From NCBI GenBank assembly GCA_014529385.2, contig CM043953.1, positions 92,370,842 through 92,434,841 of the forward strand: DNA of 64,000 bases, written 5' to 3'. Origin of the DNA: Adiantum capillus-veneris (lineage: Eukaryota > Streptophyta > Polypodiopsida > Polypodiales > Pteridaceae). The notes beneath the pieces were generated by a model that did not search any database, was not told the DNA's origin, and saw only the letters and a list, made by a program, of their open reading frames with translations. A program made the translations under genes and the position numbers. Of the stretch, positions 42,494 to 54,581 are shown piece by piece; within the stretch, counting starts at the first letter, position 1, and each line of letters starts with the position of its first letter.

Positions 42494-43012
42494 AGCCATA
42501 AATATTATATTTGAACAATTTAGCTTTGTTTTATAATATATATTGTATTCACGTGGCTTTTTGTCCATTTCTGTCTATATGCATCATTGTATTAAATGGT
42601 CTTTGCGTCCACTCCACGTACGTATGCTCTAGGTATGTTATCACAACCAGGGATGACGAGCACTGCGCTCTGAGTGGCCTGGAGACTGAAGCTACAATCG
42701 CGAAGTCTGCTCAATATAGATGCTACTTGTCCCACCACTAGATCTAGTTGATCGGGCGAAAGAGACTTTAAGAAGCACTACTACTGCTTCTCAACGTCTC
42801 TTTCACCCGATCAATTAGATTTCATTAGGAGAAATATGAACCTTGCATGGGCCTTGTAAGGAATCCTTATTTTTAGGGATTAAGGTTAATGTTGGGTGGT
42901 GTTAAGGGGGCAAGGACATTGAAGAAGGTAGTTTTGAGTAGGCTTTTCTAGCCTTTTTTAAAGACAAATGTAGGATGTGGACCTAAGGGGTTACCTTCTC
43001 TCTCTAGCGTTT
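42494..43012. other. non-coding flank with a 30-bp stem hairpin
   Basis: Unique sequence that includes the hairpin listed at 42748-42814. No gene. Confidence 0.5.
42748..42814. repeat. 30-bp imperfect inverted repeat with a 7-base loop
   Basis: The left arm 42748-42777 and right arm 42785-42814 are complementary at 27 of 30 positions; at least two of the mismatches would be G:U-compatible in one RNA strand. The loop is CTACTAC. It could be a small inverted-repeat element, an end-to-end TIR remnant or a small-RNA precursor. Confidence 0.85.
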
Positions 43013-44332
43013 TTAACACTAGTTCTGTAATTAGACACTTAAGCGTCCTGAGACACTAAAGTGTCCTATTTTTCTACCAAGTTTCGGCAATTTATTTGTC
43101 AAGCTAGAAAGAAGTTTTTTACACCTTGCTTCTACCATAGATTGGTTATGAGGGAAAGAAAACACTGGATTTTTCTCCATATCAAAATACAATCTGTATG
43201 GAGAGAATTTTGGTAAGTTCTAAGACATAAATTTTAGTAAAATTTCAAACTGTTTTGCAAAAAAGATATAAAATTATTATATCTTTTTGTAGAGATGGCC
43301 TTTTTTACGTTTATAAAAGCCAAGTGTTAGCACTTAGTGTTACAAAACAATGGAATGCACTTCAAAGATAACTTTTCAAGTCACATGCAAGCTATAGACA
43401 TAATTCATACTTGAGCACATGCTGAATAAGAGCATAATTTTGGTGTTCCAAAGGTCCCCTCATGAAATTCGTACTATTCTAGTGCAATTCGACAATTACA
43501 AATGACTTTATATGTTTAAACCAAGAAACTACATATTTTTTGGGCTCCCTAACTCAATTAAACTTCGTTGCTTGAACTCTATCTTGAATTTTTTATCGTA
43601 CAAAAACTCTTGAAAATCTTGAGTTCTCCATAATAACATTGAAAACAAGGTTTTAGGCACCTCAACTGTGTATGTACCACGAAATTTGATACATTTTGTT
43701 GATTTACATGGAAAGTTTGATATTATTTGAGGTTTTGAATGCTTATGTCTCAAGAATGAAAATATGAAAGTTTTCTCTTATGCAGTTTTGAATCTTTAAA
43801 ATGATCCAATAATTGTTGCATATCAAAGCCCTTCTACTTGCCACCTTGAGTGCTCAATGGAAAGGCAAGCAATATCACTTTTTAAAACTCACAAATATAT
43901 CAAAAACATATTTTTCTTTGTATATAACGATATGCTTGAAATGACCATATCAAACCAATGGAACTTTCCATTATTTTATATACTTCAAAGTCAATTTTTT
44001 TGCACATGAAACTTTCAATTATCAATAGCAAAATTGTGGAAGAGTCACCTAAAATTTTCTACAACGTCGCTTCACTTTTTCTTGAGCTTATAAAGGTGAT
44101 TTCTTCAAAGCGTCAATTGCAGTCTTACGAGGGTCAACTTGATGAGTATAGTTCTTGATCATGATAGATTCTAAAATGCAAGGTTATATTTTTAAAAGAC
44201 CCTATAGCTAACATATTTAAGCATATCAAGAGGGTTTTCTTAAATAAACCGTTTAACGCAAGTAGCATTTAATTTAAATCTGATAAAAAGGGACACTTAA
44301 AGTGTCCTGTTTTGGTACCAAACTAGTGTTAA
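43013..44332. mobile_element. TIR-bounded non-coding element (MITE-like)
   Basis: The ends are inverted copies of TTAACACTAGTT (43013-43024 and 44321-44332), with further subterminal GACACTT / AAGTGTCC palindromic words at both ends (43035-43070 and 44290-44310). The interior has no coding frame with features. A target duplication is not clear: TTA outside could belong to the TIR or to a TTA-type duplication. This is a non-autonomous DNA transposon candidate of unassigned superfamily. Confidence 0.55.
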
Positions 44333-44755
44333 AGTGAAGGAAGCATATGGGTGTGACCACATCAGCAAAAACGTGGGTCACTAAGAGTCAAAATTTGACT
44401 TTAAAAAAAAAAAAAACACTTTTACTTATTTTTTACTTAAAACTCCTTGCCAACATATATACATAAAGACCATATTAGGTATTGGTAAAAATCTCACATT
44501 ATGGGAATCTCCAAATCGACTAAATTCATGTAATTTGGGAATTTTCCACTTAAAGTGGGAAAAATTGAGGTGTGTGGTTAGTAAATAAAGTGAAAATCTC
44601 ATAGGATTGTGGTGTTGATAAACACCAAAAGTCAAGAGGATGTACAACACATGGATTTGAATAATAACTACTAATTACATAAAACAAAGGAAGATACAAA
44701 AAAGATTTTGTTTACAAATTGACTAGTATAGTCGCAATAGAAGCTCCACATAATT
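44333..44755. other. intergenic; nothing recognised
   Basis: A/T-rich sequence with a poly(A) run at 44402-44416. No supported feature. Confidence 0.5.
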
Positions 44756-47276
44756 CTACTCCACATTTGATACCATATCTGAACTTTGATCCAAGTGTGG
44801 TTGATGTACACGACTGACGCCTTCTTTGGCTTTTAGAGCATGCCTTTCTGGAATCTTTATTCTAGGAAATGGTCCTTGTTTGTTGGGTCTCCAGGACCAA
44901 ACAATTGCATCTACAGTTTTCCACACTTGTGGGTCCTTATAGTTGACAGCCCAATAACCCTTCCAACAATTACTCTAAGCTTGAGTATCTGTCATCCCAC
45001 TTTTTCTCGCGCAAGGTGCCCAATATTGAATCAAGAGTTTTCTGTAGTTTGGTGATGTAGGCTCATTATCAATGTTAGATAAAGCCATTGCAAGCCACAC
45101 TGGATAGATTTCTGTGTCACTCGGAACAAGCATAAGAAAGTCACCTTGGTGCACATCAGACATAGGGTCAAACTCTTCCCTTGGCCTATCTCGTTGAGGC
45201 CCACAAAAATGATCATTCAACTCTTCAAGGCCTAGGAATATTTCTGCTACTTGTTGCAAATTCATTGTAGTGCTTTGTAGGTGAGAATATTCTTGAGTTT
45301 TTGGCCAAAACATTTAATACAAGACTCCCTCTGATATGATTGCTTTTCCAATCTCTTCAATTACCTTACTCCAATAATCTATCACGGGTCTATAATATCG
45401 CGGAATACTTGAACCATTCCCTAAATTTTTCCAAAATTTTATATAGTTCTTGAGCCCCAAAATGACTTCTTAATGGACCTTGACATACTCCACCATTGGT
45501 ACTAGAGGTGGATCTCCATGTGGTAACATTGGCTTGCCTTTTGTGTCTGTTTTCCAAAGGTGAATACTTCCACTTCAGCCTGATACACCTACATGTGCCT
45601 TATATTGCATCATTGGTGTGTCATCCTGCATAAAGAACCTGAAGTGAAGCGGTTTGGAATGCCCAACAAGTATGTCTTGTCCCATCACAAAGATAGACAT
45701 CACAATATTGCTTGAAATCGGGGATCTTTGTGAGAAAAAATGGAGCTAGAAATGAAGATGAGATGTTTCGTAATGTATCCATCAAATGTGGCAAAGTATA
45801 GGTTTGTATAACTCTCAACTTCTCTGAAAACCTACTAAACATGGCGTCTATGTCCTCATGTGTATACCCAACCATTAAAAGTCCCAGCTGGATGGTTTTG
45901 AAAACACCCCTTGCAACAAGCATTGACAAATAGGCAAATAAGTATGATTTTTTTTTCCCCCTGCACAATTATCCAATTGTAGCAACAAGTTCTCTGGCAA
46001 TCTGCGAAATGTTGACCCCAATTCCTCTTCTGTAATTTCTCACGACTGCACAATGGGCTCTTTTCCATCACTCAAGTTATGTTAGTCCAAGGCATCCATT
46101 GAGTTCAAAGCATGTAGTAGTGAAATATTGCTCCTTGGAAGTCCATTTGTTACTAGATCATCAAGAGGATGCTTATCTATCCTCTCTAGGTTATGTAAAC
46201 AATTAGCAATTGAGCCAATTGTACGATTTGGATCAGCTGGCCACAAACCATTCAAGACAAAGTGTCCGTAATGACCTTCTCCATGTCCATGAGTGATCAT
46301 GCGAATCAATGCCACCTGCAGATTATATCCTGAATCCACACCCTTAGGAACAATGCGTAATCTAGGAATGGAAGTCTTGTTTTGATCCATCTTATCATGG
46401 ATTATGCATACATATTTTTGTGGTTGAGTTTCTGAATACGTGCACCATGCATAATCTTTTGTTGTGCCATGTGAACTTCTCTCTCCCTCAAGAGAAGAGC
46501 TCTCTTTTCAAGAGAAGGTTTAGCTTCTAACCTTGCCTTGATTGAGCTACAAATATTTCACTTAGAGAACTCAATCGTCTTTGTTAAAGTGACATGTGGG
46601 TACTCTCAGTTTGCTACACTGCTCGTGACGACATTTTTCCATGGAGATTTCTTGGTGTTCGGGACACCCCAGACTGTTGCTACACTCGCGGAGTTCACCG
46701 AAGTATTGTTAAAGTGACATGTGGGTAATCTTTGTTCCAAATTCTACCAAAAGAAGATTGGGATAGCTTCTTCTCATAGCCCATTTGGTCAAGTGTTGTG
46801 TTGATTTCACATAAAATATCCACTTGTTTGTATGTTGATGGAATCACCAATTGAATCTCTCTTGACCATCTAGCAGTGTTCTACTTCTATGTGGCATCTT
46901 CTCAGAGTTGTTTTCCACAAACTCATTTAGTAGTGCTCTTGCTAAACTAGTATGTTGAAGTCCCCTTCTCAATGTACATGTGTTCCCATGTACATATTGG
47001 CGCACACCATTTTCAAAGTTCTCCTTGTATTGATAAAATGATGTCATTGGTATTCCATGTAGCTCATACCATGCTCTACAACAAACAATAGAGCCATTTA
47101 GCTTGAATTGGTATCGTGACTTCTCATCTTTCTGATAACATATAGAAAGAACATCATAAACATAATTAGTGCGTGATTTTTGAGACTCTCCCCAAAATTG
47201 GTGTCGTAACCTTGTCACCATATCACGATCTGCAAACTGGCAACATTTTTGTGCACAACAATCAATGCATGATACC
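44756..47276 (-). pseudogene. 3' part of a DUF7869-like transposon-type gene, interrupted at 47277 by an LTR element
   Basis: Reading down the minus strand from 47276: a Cys cluster (CIDCCAQKCC), MVTRLRHQFWGESQKSR with CCRAWYELHGIPMTSFYQYK (47221-46845), then after a shift a stretch ending in SFGRIWNKDYPHV (about 46730). After a 22-bp duplication and a TGA it continues with IHDKMDQNKTSIPRL (46390 region), LLLQLDNCAG (about 45980), YLFAYLSMLVARGVFKTIQL, GYTHEDIDAMFSRFSEKL (45968-45800), SGSIHLWKTDTKGKPMLPHG, QGDFLMLVPSDTEIYPVW (45160) and GYWAVNYKDPQVWKTVDA (44950). The DxMDQxK, QLDNCAG and GHTHEDID-like blocks resemble proteins annotated DUF7869 that multiply like transposons in many eukaryotes. 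At least four shifts or stops disable it. The 5' part lies at 56160-56944. Function unknown. The family assignment is from memory of motifs. Confidence 0.65.
46581..46727. repeat. 103-bp insert between 22-bp direct repeats
   Basis: TTGTTAAAGTGACATGTGGG plus TA occurs at 46581-46602 and 46706-46727, exactly. The 103 bases between (46603-46705) are absent from the coding logic of the surrounding gene, which reads through when they and one repeat are ignored. The insert itself has two TTGCTACACT words near its ends. A long target duplication or duplication-with-filler is suggested. Confidence 0.85.
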
Positions 47277-48861
47277 TGTCATAATAATCAATATCTAATT
47301 CTCCTAAATGATTTTCTCATATTAAACTGATCATTTAATGTGGGGAAGGCCAGGGGAGAAAAAGCTAGAATATTGGTTAAGCTAGCAGACCGGCCACAGT
47401 AGGGATCCAAAGGAGGGAAAATAGGGATCCAAAGGGGGGGCCATCTGCAAAAGAGCCATGTGCAACAATGGGCTAAAAAGACCCTAAGGTTCAGCCCATT
47501 AAGACTTCCAAAATGCTAAGGTTCCAAAATTCAAAGGTTGTGTCCAAAGATCAACCCTAGGGAAAATTGGATGCTTTGTGTGTGCCCTAAAAGTCTTTGC
47601 ACATCCCTACATGGGAGGGGGCGAGCCCTAAAGGTAGGGGATGAGAGAGAAAGACACACACACACACACACAGGCTCCCTTTACACAAAGGGAATGAGGG
47701 ACACATGTCAGCTCCCTAGGCCAGATGCCCACAAGGTGTGCCCAATTTCTATTGGATGACCCTTGAAGTGGACCAATGAAAATTAAGCTAGAGTAAATCT
47801 AGTTTAATTAATTTAAAAACATTTAATAAAAGAAACCAATGAGAATTAAGTCTCCTAGAAGACTATTGGGCAGTCTCCCAAGGGGTCCAATGAGCATTCA
47901 GGAGCCCCATGGCTTGCCTGATTCCTATTGGCCAGGAGGCAAAGGGGTCCAATGAGAGTTTAGTTTAATTATTTAATTACCTAACGCTCTCACAAAAGGG
48001 GAAAGGGGGACACATGTCAGAAGGCTATCACTTATGCTGCTTAATTGTAATTGGCTTGACTTGGGGAGGGCCATTAATGAGGCTTCAGGAAGAGCATTTA
48101 GCAAGAGGGCTCGCCCAAGAGAGAGAGGGGGCTGATTTTTGCAAGGCATTATCACACACACACACTCACACAAGCTCATGTGTGAAGAAAGAGAAGACCA
48201 TCTCTTCCCAAGCTTTAATGGAGAACTCATCACCTACTCCAAGCTTGTGAGATAGAAGCCTACATCAACACTCTCTTGGCATGTGGATGCAAATCCAACC
48301 AAGAGCCAAGCTTCAATGCATGCTCATCTCCTCTACCAAGCTAATTACTAAGCTAAGCTGTGCTACATATGTGAGGAGATGTACATCTTTCTCGTAAGAT
48401 ACTCCTTCTTCCTCTCAATCTACTCTCATACCCTGCTAGCTCTCACCATCTTCGAAGGTGTGTGAGGTCTTAGGTCTGAGAACGGGGATAGTTCAAGTTG
48501 TGTTTGATTAAGTGTTTTGCTTAGTGCATGAAGCTTCCATCTTCATTGCACTAGCTAGTCTTGAAGGAACACAAAGAATTGTATTGTACAATGTCTCTCT
48601 TGATGGGAGAAACCATAATACAAAGCCTTTTGGAGGGGGGACGGGCTCCATGCAAATCCGGTCCTCAACTGTTGTTAATAGCTTAATTTCTCTCTCTTTT
48701 GAAATTATTGTTGATGCTATCTAACTAGGTGTTATGCTTTTTGTTGCTCTCTCCACCCAAGCACTCTTGTAATTATCATTAGGAATCTACTCTAATGAAA
48801 TGCCCACTATGTTCATGCTAATTTCCGCTACACATAAGTTATTAGGCCATTAAATGTTACA
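47277..48861 (+). repeat. 5' LTR (1585 bp) of the chromovirus-like element
   Basis: Starts TGTCATAATAATCAATATC and ends AATGTTACA, next to the primer site. It contains a (CA)n run at about 47657-47672 that is shorter in the other LTR. Short frames within both LTRs are not genes. Confidence 0.96.
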
Positions 48862-48862
48862 T

Positions 48863-48874
48863 TGGTATCAGAGC
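48863..48874 (+). promoter_or_regulatory. primer binding site for tRNA-iMet
   Basis: TGGTATCAGAGC lies one base after the LTR end. Confidence 0.95.
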
Positions 48875-49278
48875 TCAAGGTTTCTCTTTTCTTGCTCAAG
48901 AAGGGAGGTCCTCAAGCTAGCTACAAATGGTTGGTATTATTAATTGCCTGTGAGTAAGTAGAATAGGGATTTTTCAGCCTTGCAGTGCGCCTGCCTTCGT
49001 GCAGTTAACGGGGCATCACGGTCGAGAGCTATGGTCTTAGTAGTGGAGTCCTACGGGGCTTGCCTACGGCTTAACCACTATTGAGCTGTTAGAAGCTTGA
49101 CAGGAGCCGGTGCTGTTTTGGTGTCGAAAGACCCTCTCTTCTATTCCTTGCAATTAATGGTATTCGAGCTGCGGGTATAGTAGCTTGAGAGCTTTTTCTA
49201 AAGGGGTAAACAGGAGTAGCAACTAGGGCTTGAAGTGCCAAAGTACACCTAAAAAGTTTACACCTAAAAGTTGTTAGA

Positions 49279-50755
49279 ATGGCTGACAATAGTAAAGAGA
49301 GTGAAATTAATGTTGATAACTTTGATTTTGCTCATGAGCAAGCTACTAATGATGCTTCAATGCTTGTTAACTATCTTGTTTCTATGCTTCAACAAGCCAT
49401 GGGCAATCCATCTCTCCAAAGTGAAGTGCAACGGCAGCTCCGTGCTCACGGGATTCCAAGCTAATCACCATGACGAGAGAACACCTAGGAAGCCTCCTTG
49501 TGAGACTACCAAAAGAGGTCTCTCTCCGATTCGGGAAGAAGAAGAGAATCCTTATGAAGGGCTCAAGAATTTACTTCTTGATGATGTATCTCCTTCCCAA
49601 AGGAGAACTCAAGAGCCTCCACTGAAGGAATGAGAAAGAAGTGAGTCTCCCGCCACCTCGGCGGAGATGGCTCCACGAAGACGGCGGGATAAACGCTCTC
49701 CATCACCACCAAAGCAGAGAAGACCATCATATTCTTCTCCCCACCACAATTCAAAGAGGGATGATAAAAAGCAAGAGAAGAAAAAGGCGAGAAAGAGGAC
49801 ACCCTCTTCTCCATCTTCTTCATCCTCTTCCTCTTATGAAAGCTATGGTGAAGACGACAAAGATCAAGACAAGAAAAAGGCGAGAAAGAGGTCACCCTCT
49901 TCTCCACCTTCTTCAAATTTTTCACCTTCTGAAGAAAGTGATGGTGCAACCTTTGAACCATAAAAAAGAAGAGGTCATAGGAAATCCTATGCCGCATGGA
50001 AGAGGTCGTCCAAGTTGAAGAAATTCAAAGAGGAAGGGAAGAGCATCTCTTTCCTTACCTATGATGGTACCTTTGGTGCTACGGACAAAGTCTTGGCCTT
50101 TATCCAACAATTCGATGCGGCGTTTGGAGATGAGGGCTTCATGGAGTCCTCTAAGCTACGCCATGTAGCTATGCACTTTCAAAAGTCCGCCAGACAATGG
50201 TGGTCTAGCCTACGAGCCAATGGTGAAGCTCCACGAACATGGAAAGCTTTAAGAGCTTCCATTATGAGGCAGTTTTTGGCCACCGATGCCAAAGACAAAG
50301 TACTCACCGAATGGCGAAGCTTAAAGCTCTCTCCCAATGAATCTATCCACAAATATGTAGACAAGTTTTGGGACCTACAACTCAAAGCCACTGTCTTCAA
50401 AAAGTTGGATTTTGGAGAGCAAAAGCAACAATTTTGTGCGGGCTTAACCGAAGAAATGGCGGAGTATGTCAACTCCCAAAGACCACGTACCATATCGGTG
50501 GTAATACACCACAATATGGTCGCCTCTCGAATCAATTTACAAACGGGGTCAAAAAGAAATAATAAGCCCCCGGAAAATAAGGGTTCCAATGAGCCTAAGG
50601 GGAAGGACAATGTCCAAAAGTCTCCTAAGGGAAACTCCAACAAAGCTAAAGAGAAGAGAGTTTACAAAGATAAGAATAAACTCTCTCCTGAAGAGCTTGA
50701 GCGTTATCGTAAGGATCACCGGTGTTTCAAGTGCGGTGAACAAGGGTATACGTAA
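49279..50755 (+). pseudogene. gag of the chromovirus-like element
   Basis: The likely start is ATG 49279 (MADNSKESEINVDNFDF). A shift near 49463-49480 leads to the main frame, which is then continuous to 50755 with TGA at 49631 and TAA at 49961. A Ser/Arg/Lys-rich region (49667-49960) with two similar KKKARKR-SPSS blocks precedes the capsid domain (50060-50480): FLTYDGTFGATDKVLAFIQQ, HFQKSARQWWSSLRANGE and PNESIHKYVDKFWDLQLKA, typical of retrotransposon gag. The zinc knuckle CFKCGEQGYT*CAC has Tyr where His is required and a stop two codons later (50753-50755), so RNA binding would be lost as well as the frame. Gag would form the particle. Confidence 0.88.
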
Positions 50756-53700
50756 TGCGCTTGTCCCCAAAAGAACAACCGCCAAGATCCTCCTAGAGCT
50801 TCCTTGGTTGAAATCCAAGAGGAGGAGACTCACCAAACTTAGCACAAAGGATCTCCTCTATGCCATGCTTGGGGAAAGGTAAGAGAACATGATGCTTTTA
50901 TTCTCTTTGACCCTGGTTCTACTCACAATTTTATATCTATGGAGTTAGCCACCAAGCTAGGCATACAATCCTACGAGATGGGAGATTTCCTACCCGTAGA
51001 CAGTGCCTTCAAGGGGCAAGAAGATTCAATCACTCCCTTAATTGGGAAATTGAGGCTTCATGTCCAAGGCTATGTGGACAAAGAGGACTTCTTTATCTCT
51101 CCTCTCAAGCATGAGGATGTAATCCTAGGGGCACCATGGTTTGACCGCCTGGCTGCCGATGTTAAATTTCTTGAAAGGAGAATCTCCTTTAAGTTCAGGG
51201 AAAAAGACATGTATATAGATGCTAAGGAAATGGGTAACACCATCCCCATTGTACATACACCAGCTTTCAACAAGTCAATAAAGAGCTCTATTTCCATGTA
51301 CATGATTTTTGTTAAAGACTCTCAAAATGAACCTAATGCTTTAGCAAAAGAAAATAAAAGCAACCAAAAGGAATTAGAGTTATCCAATTTTCTCAAGGGG
51401 TTTTAAGATGTTTTTATTGAGGACATCCCTTGTGAGCTACCTCCTAAACGAGGTAATGATGACCATGCAATTGAACTTCTTCCAGGAAGTTCACCGCCTA
51501 ATAAACCTCCTTATAGAGTTTCTCAAGCTCAACAAGAGGAGATTATGCGGCAAGTGCATGAGTTAGTTGAGAAGGGTATGGTTAGGCCAAGCTCATCTCC
51601 ATTTTGCTCACCTGTTCTATTAGTGCAAAAGAAAGACGGCACATATCTTATGTGTGTCGACTATAGAGCACTAAATAGGATCACTATCAAGAATAGTTTT
51701 CCCGTTCCACGGGTAGAAGACCTATTTGATAAGCTACAAGGATCGACCTACTTCAGTAGGGTTGACCTAAAAAGTGGCTATCATCAAATAAGGATAGTTG
51801 ATCAAGACATTGTAAAGACCGCATTTCGTACTACATTTGGTCTTTACGAATACATTGTCATGCCTTTTGGCTTGACCAATGCACCAGCCACATTCAACCG
51901 CTTGATGGAGAAGCTGTTCAGGCCTCATCGAACCTTCACTAGAGTGTTCTTTGATGATATTATCATCTACTCTAATTCATTGGAGGAACACAAGCAACAC
52001 CTCCAGGTAATATTTCAAGTTTTAAGAGAGAATAAACTTTATGTTAATCAAAAGAAAAGTGATTTTTTCTTGCAAGAGATTCAGTATTTAGGCCACATTA
52101 TCTCTCAAGATGGCATCCAAATGGATCCATCCAAGTTAGAGGTAATAAAAGGATGGCCTAAACCAAGGAATCTTCATGAACTAAGAAGCTTTATAGGTAT
52201 GTGCACATACTATAGACGCTTCATAGAAAAGTTCTCACAAATTGCGGGACCATAACATGACCTAACAAAGAAAAGCGTTAGGTATACATGGTCTGCTAAG
52301 GAGAACAATGCTTTTGAAAATCTTAAAGAAAAGCTTATCTCTCAACCTGTGCTTACCCTACCGGATCTCTCAAAACCATTTGAGGTCCAATGTGATGCTT
52401 GTGGTGATTGCCTTGGAGCTGTTTTGCTCCAAGAAGGGCACGCCATAGGCTATGAGAGCTGAAGGCTCGACCCTGTTGAGCAAGATCTAGGCATATACGA
52501 AAAGGAACTCCTTGCAGATCTACATGCCTTAGACTGATGGAAGCACTATTTATTGGGGACTCCTTTCATTCTGCGAACGGATCACCAAAGTCTTAAGTAC
52601 TTCATGACACAGACCAAGCTCTCCGACAAACAAATGAGGTGGGAAAAATTCCTTTCGCAATTTCATTTTCATATTGCTCACATTGCTGGCAAGCATAATC
52701 AAGTAGCTGATGCACTCTCAAGACGGCCGAGAGTGAATGCGGTTTCCATAGCAACTCACAATGATCTATCTTCAATGATAGATGAGTATGCTATTGATCC
52801 CGATTTTAGAGATGTGATTTCAGCCCTTGCATTAGGGAAAAAAGAAGAACCATTTACTTTACAAGATGGTTATCTTCTCTATGGCAATAGACTATGCGTT
52901 ACTAACTCACTACGTGAGAAAGTAATGTATGAATCTCATGCTCCACCTTATGCGGGGCATAGAGGGATTCAGTCTACCTTAAAGGGAATTGAAACATATT
53001 TCTATTGGCCTACCATGAAAGTGAGCATACAAGAGTATGTTTCCAAATGTGTGGTATGCCAAAAGACAAAATTTGATAGAGGGAAGCAACTTGGATTGCT
53101 TCAACCCTTGCCAATCCCTAATTCACAATGGGAGATCATATCCATGGATTTTATCTTTGGATTGCCTAAGTCTATCCATGGGAATACGGGAATATGGACG
53201 ATAGTAGACAGGTTTAGTAAACAAGCTCATTTTATACCTGTCAAAAAGACTATCAAAGCCCATCAAATGGCAACCCTCTTTATTTCACAAATTTTCAAAT
53301 ACCATGGCTTGCCAATGTCCATAGTGTTGGATAGAGATCCTAGAATGACCAGTAATTTCTGGAAGGGTCTCTTTGAGAATTTAGGGACAAGGCTGAATTT
53401 CTCTTCGGCCTATCATCCACAAACGGATGGCCAAACTGAAATAGCTAACCTAACAATTCTCGATCTACTAAAAGCCTATGTAACGGAAGTAGATCAAAGA
53501 TCCCAATGGGAGAAGTACTTACCCTTAGTGGAGTATGCTTACAATAACACTATACATACTTCCACGGGAAAAGCACCTTTCGAGGTAATTGAGGGAAGAT
53601 CAAAAAGTCCCTTGCTACTTAAGGTACATGGGAAGATCTTCGCTGCAGATGAGTATAGCTGAGACCTACAAGAATCTTTTCAATAGATTAAGATGCTATC

Positions 53701-54225
53701 TCTATCTCACAGCAAAGGCAAAAGGCTGCTGCTAACAAGCACAAAAGAGCCCAAGCCTTTAAAGAAAACGATTGGGTCTTGTTAAAGTTTCCCAAGGCTC
53801 GATTAAGGCACACGACGGGCAAGAATCCTACGGGCCACCAAAAGTACTATGCTAAACTAGCAAAAAGGTACTATGGTCCCTTCCAGATTCTTAGGCCAAT
53901 CAATGACATGGCCTATCAACTTAAGTTGCCCAATCATTGGCTCATACACAATGCTTTTCATGTGAGCCTATTAAAGCCTTACAAAGGAGAGCCACCTCAA
54001 GAACCAATTATTGAAGACCCACCGGAGATCAAGGACCAAGAAGAGGTGCTGCAGCCCGAGTCCATTCTCCGACATGAAGACAAGGTACTAAGAGGCGGTA
54101 AGACTATCCGACGATATCTTATTAAGTTTAAGAATTATCCTTTTGAAGATGCTAGATGGATGCAAGGCATACAATTAAAGGATAACCTAAATCTTGTCAA
54201 TGCTTACAATGCTTCCCAAGAGTAA
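50756..54225 (+). pseudogene. pol of the chromovirus-like element: protease, RT, RNase H, integrase, chromodomain-like tail
   Basis: Same frame as gag up to 53660, with stops at 50840, 51404, 52253, 52460, 52535 and 53660. Protease: LFDPGSTHNFIS and ILGAPWFDRL (50910-51150). RT (51480-52250): SSSPFCSPVLLVQKKDG, CVDYRALNRITIKN, FSRVDLKSGYHQI, YIVMPFGLTNAPATF and the catalytic VFFDDIIIYS. RNase H: FEVQCDACGDCLGAVLLQ (52380) and FILRTDHQSLKYF (52560). Integrase: ESHAPPYAGHRG ... CVVCQKT zinc domain, WEIISMDFIFGLP, VLDRDPRMTSNFW and SAYHPQTDGQTE, the D-D-E core. After a shift (53660-53780) comes the C-terminal WVLLKFPKARL and YGPFQIL, then a chromodomain-like RRYLIKFKNYPFEDARW (54110-54160), thought to guide integration to marked chromatin. 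The stop at 51404 falls in F*DVF, where Gln is conserved (element A in this window has FQDVF). Confidence 0.92.
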
Positions 54226-54581
54226 GCAAATGTACAAAATGTACAAAATGGACAAAATTTTTGTCTTATAAGACTCTCTTTTTCTTTATTTGTGCACAAA
54301 AATGAAGTAGTATGCATGCTTAGATCAAGTTTGTGGAGACGACGTCTCCCAAACACAAAGTAGAGCTTGTCACTATACTATGGAAGACTGATAGGACTGA
54401 TGTACAGACATGCTTGCGGCAGCCTAAGGCTCTCAAGCGCCAAATGGACTAGTCATCCATTATGGAATGATGTCGTAGGGTAACATAGGGATCCTCTACC
54501 CGCTAAGAAAAGGACTCATGAACATGCTTTATCTTCTCTACACCATAGTCGAGGACGACTATGAATTCAAGAGAGAGGTAA
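54226..54581 (+). other. 3' untranslated part and polypurine tract
   Basis: Non-coding sequence between the last pol stop and the 3' LTR. The end, AAGAGAGAGGTAA, is the polypurine tract used to prime plus-strand DNA. Confidence 0.8.

Noticed and set aside
49667-49963. Ser/Arg-rich frame as a host SR splicing protein
   Set aside because: It lies in frame with gag between the LTR and the capsid domain and has no RRM. It is the basic part of the gag protein.
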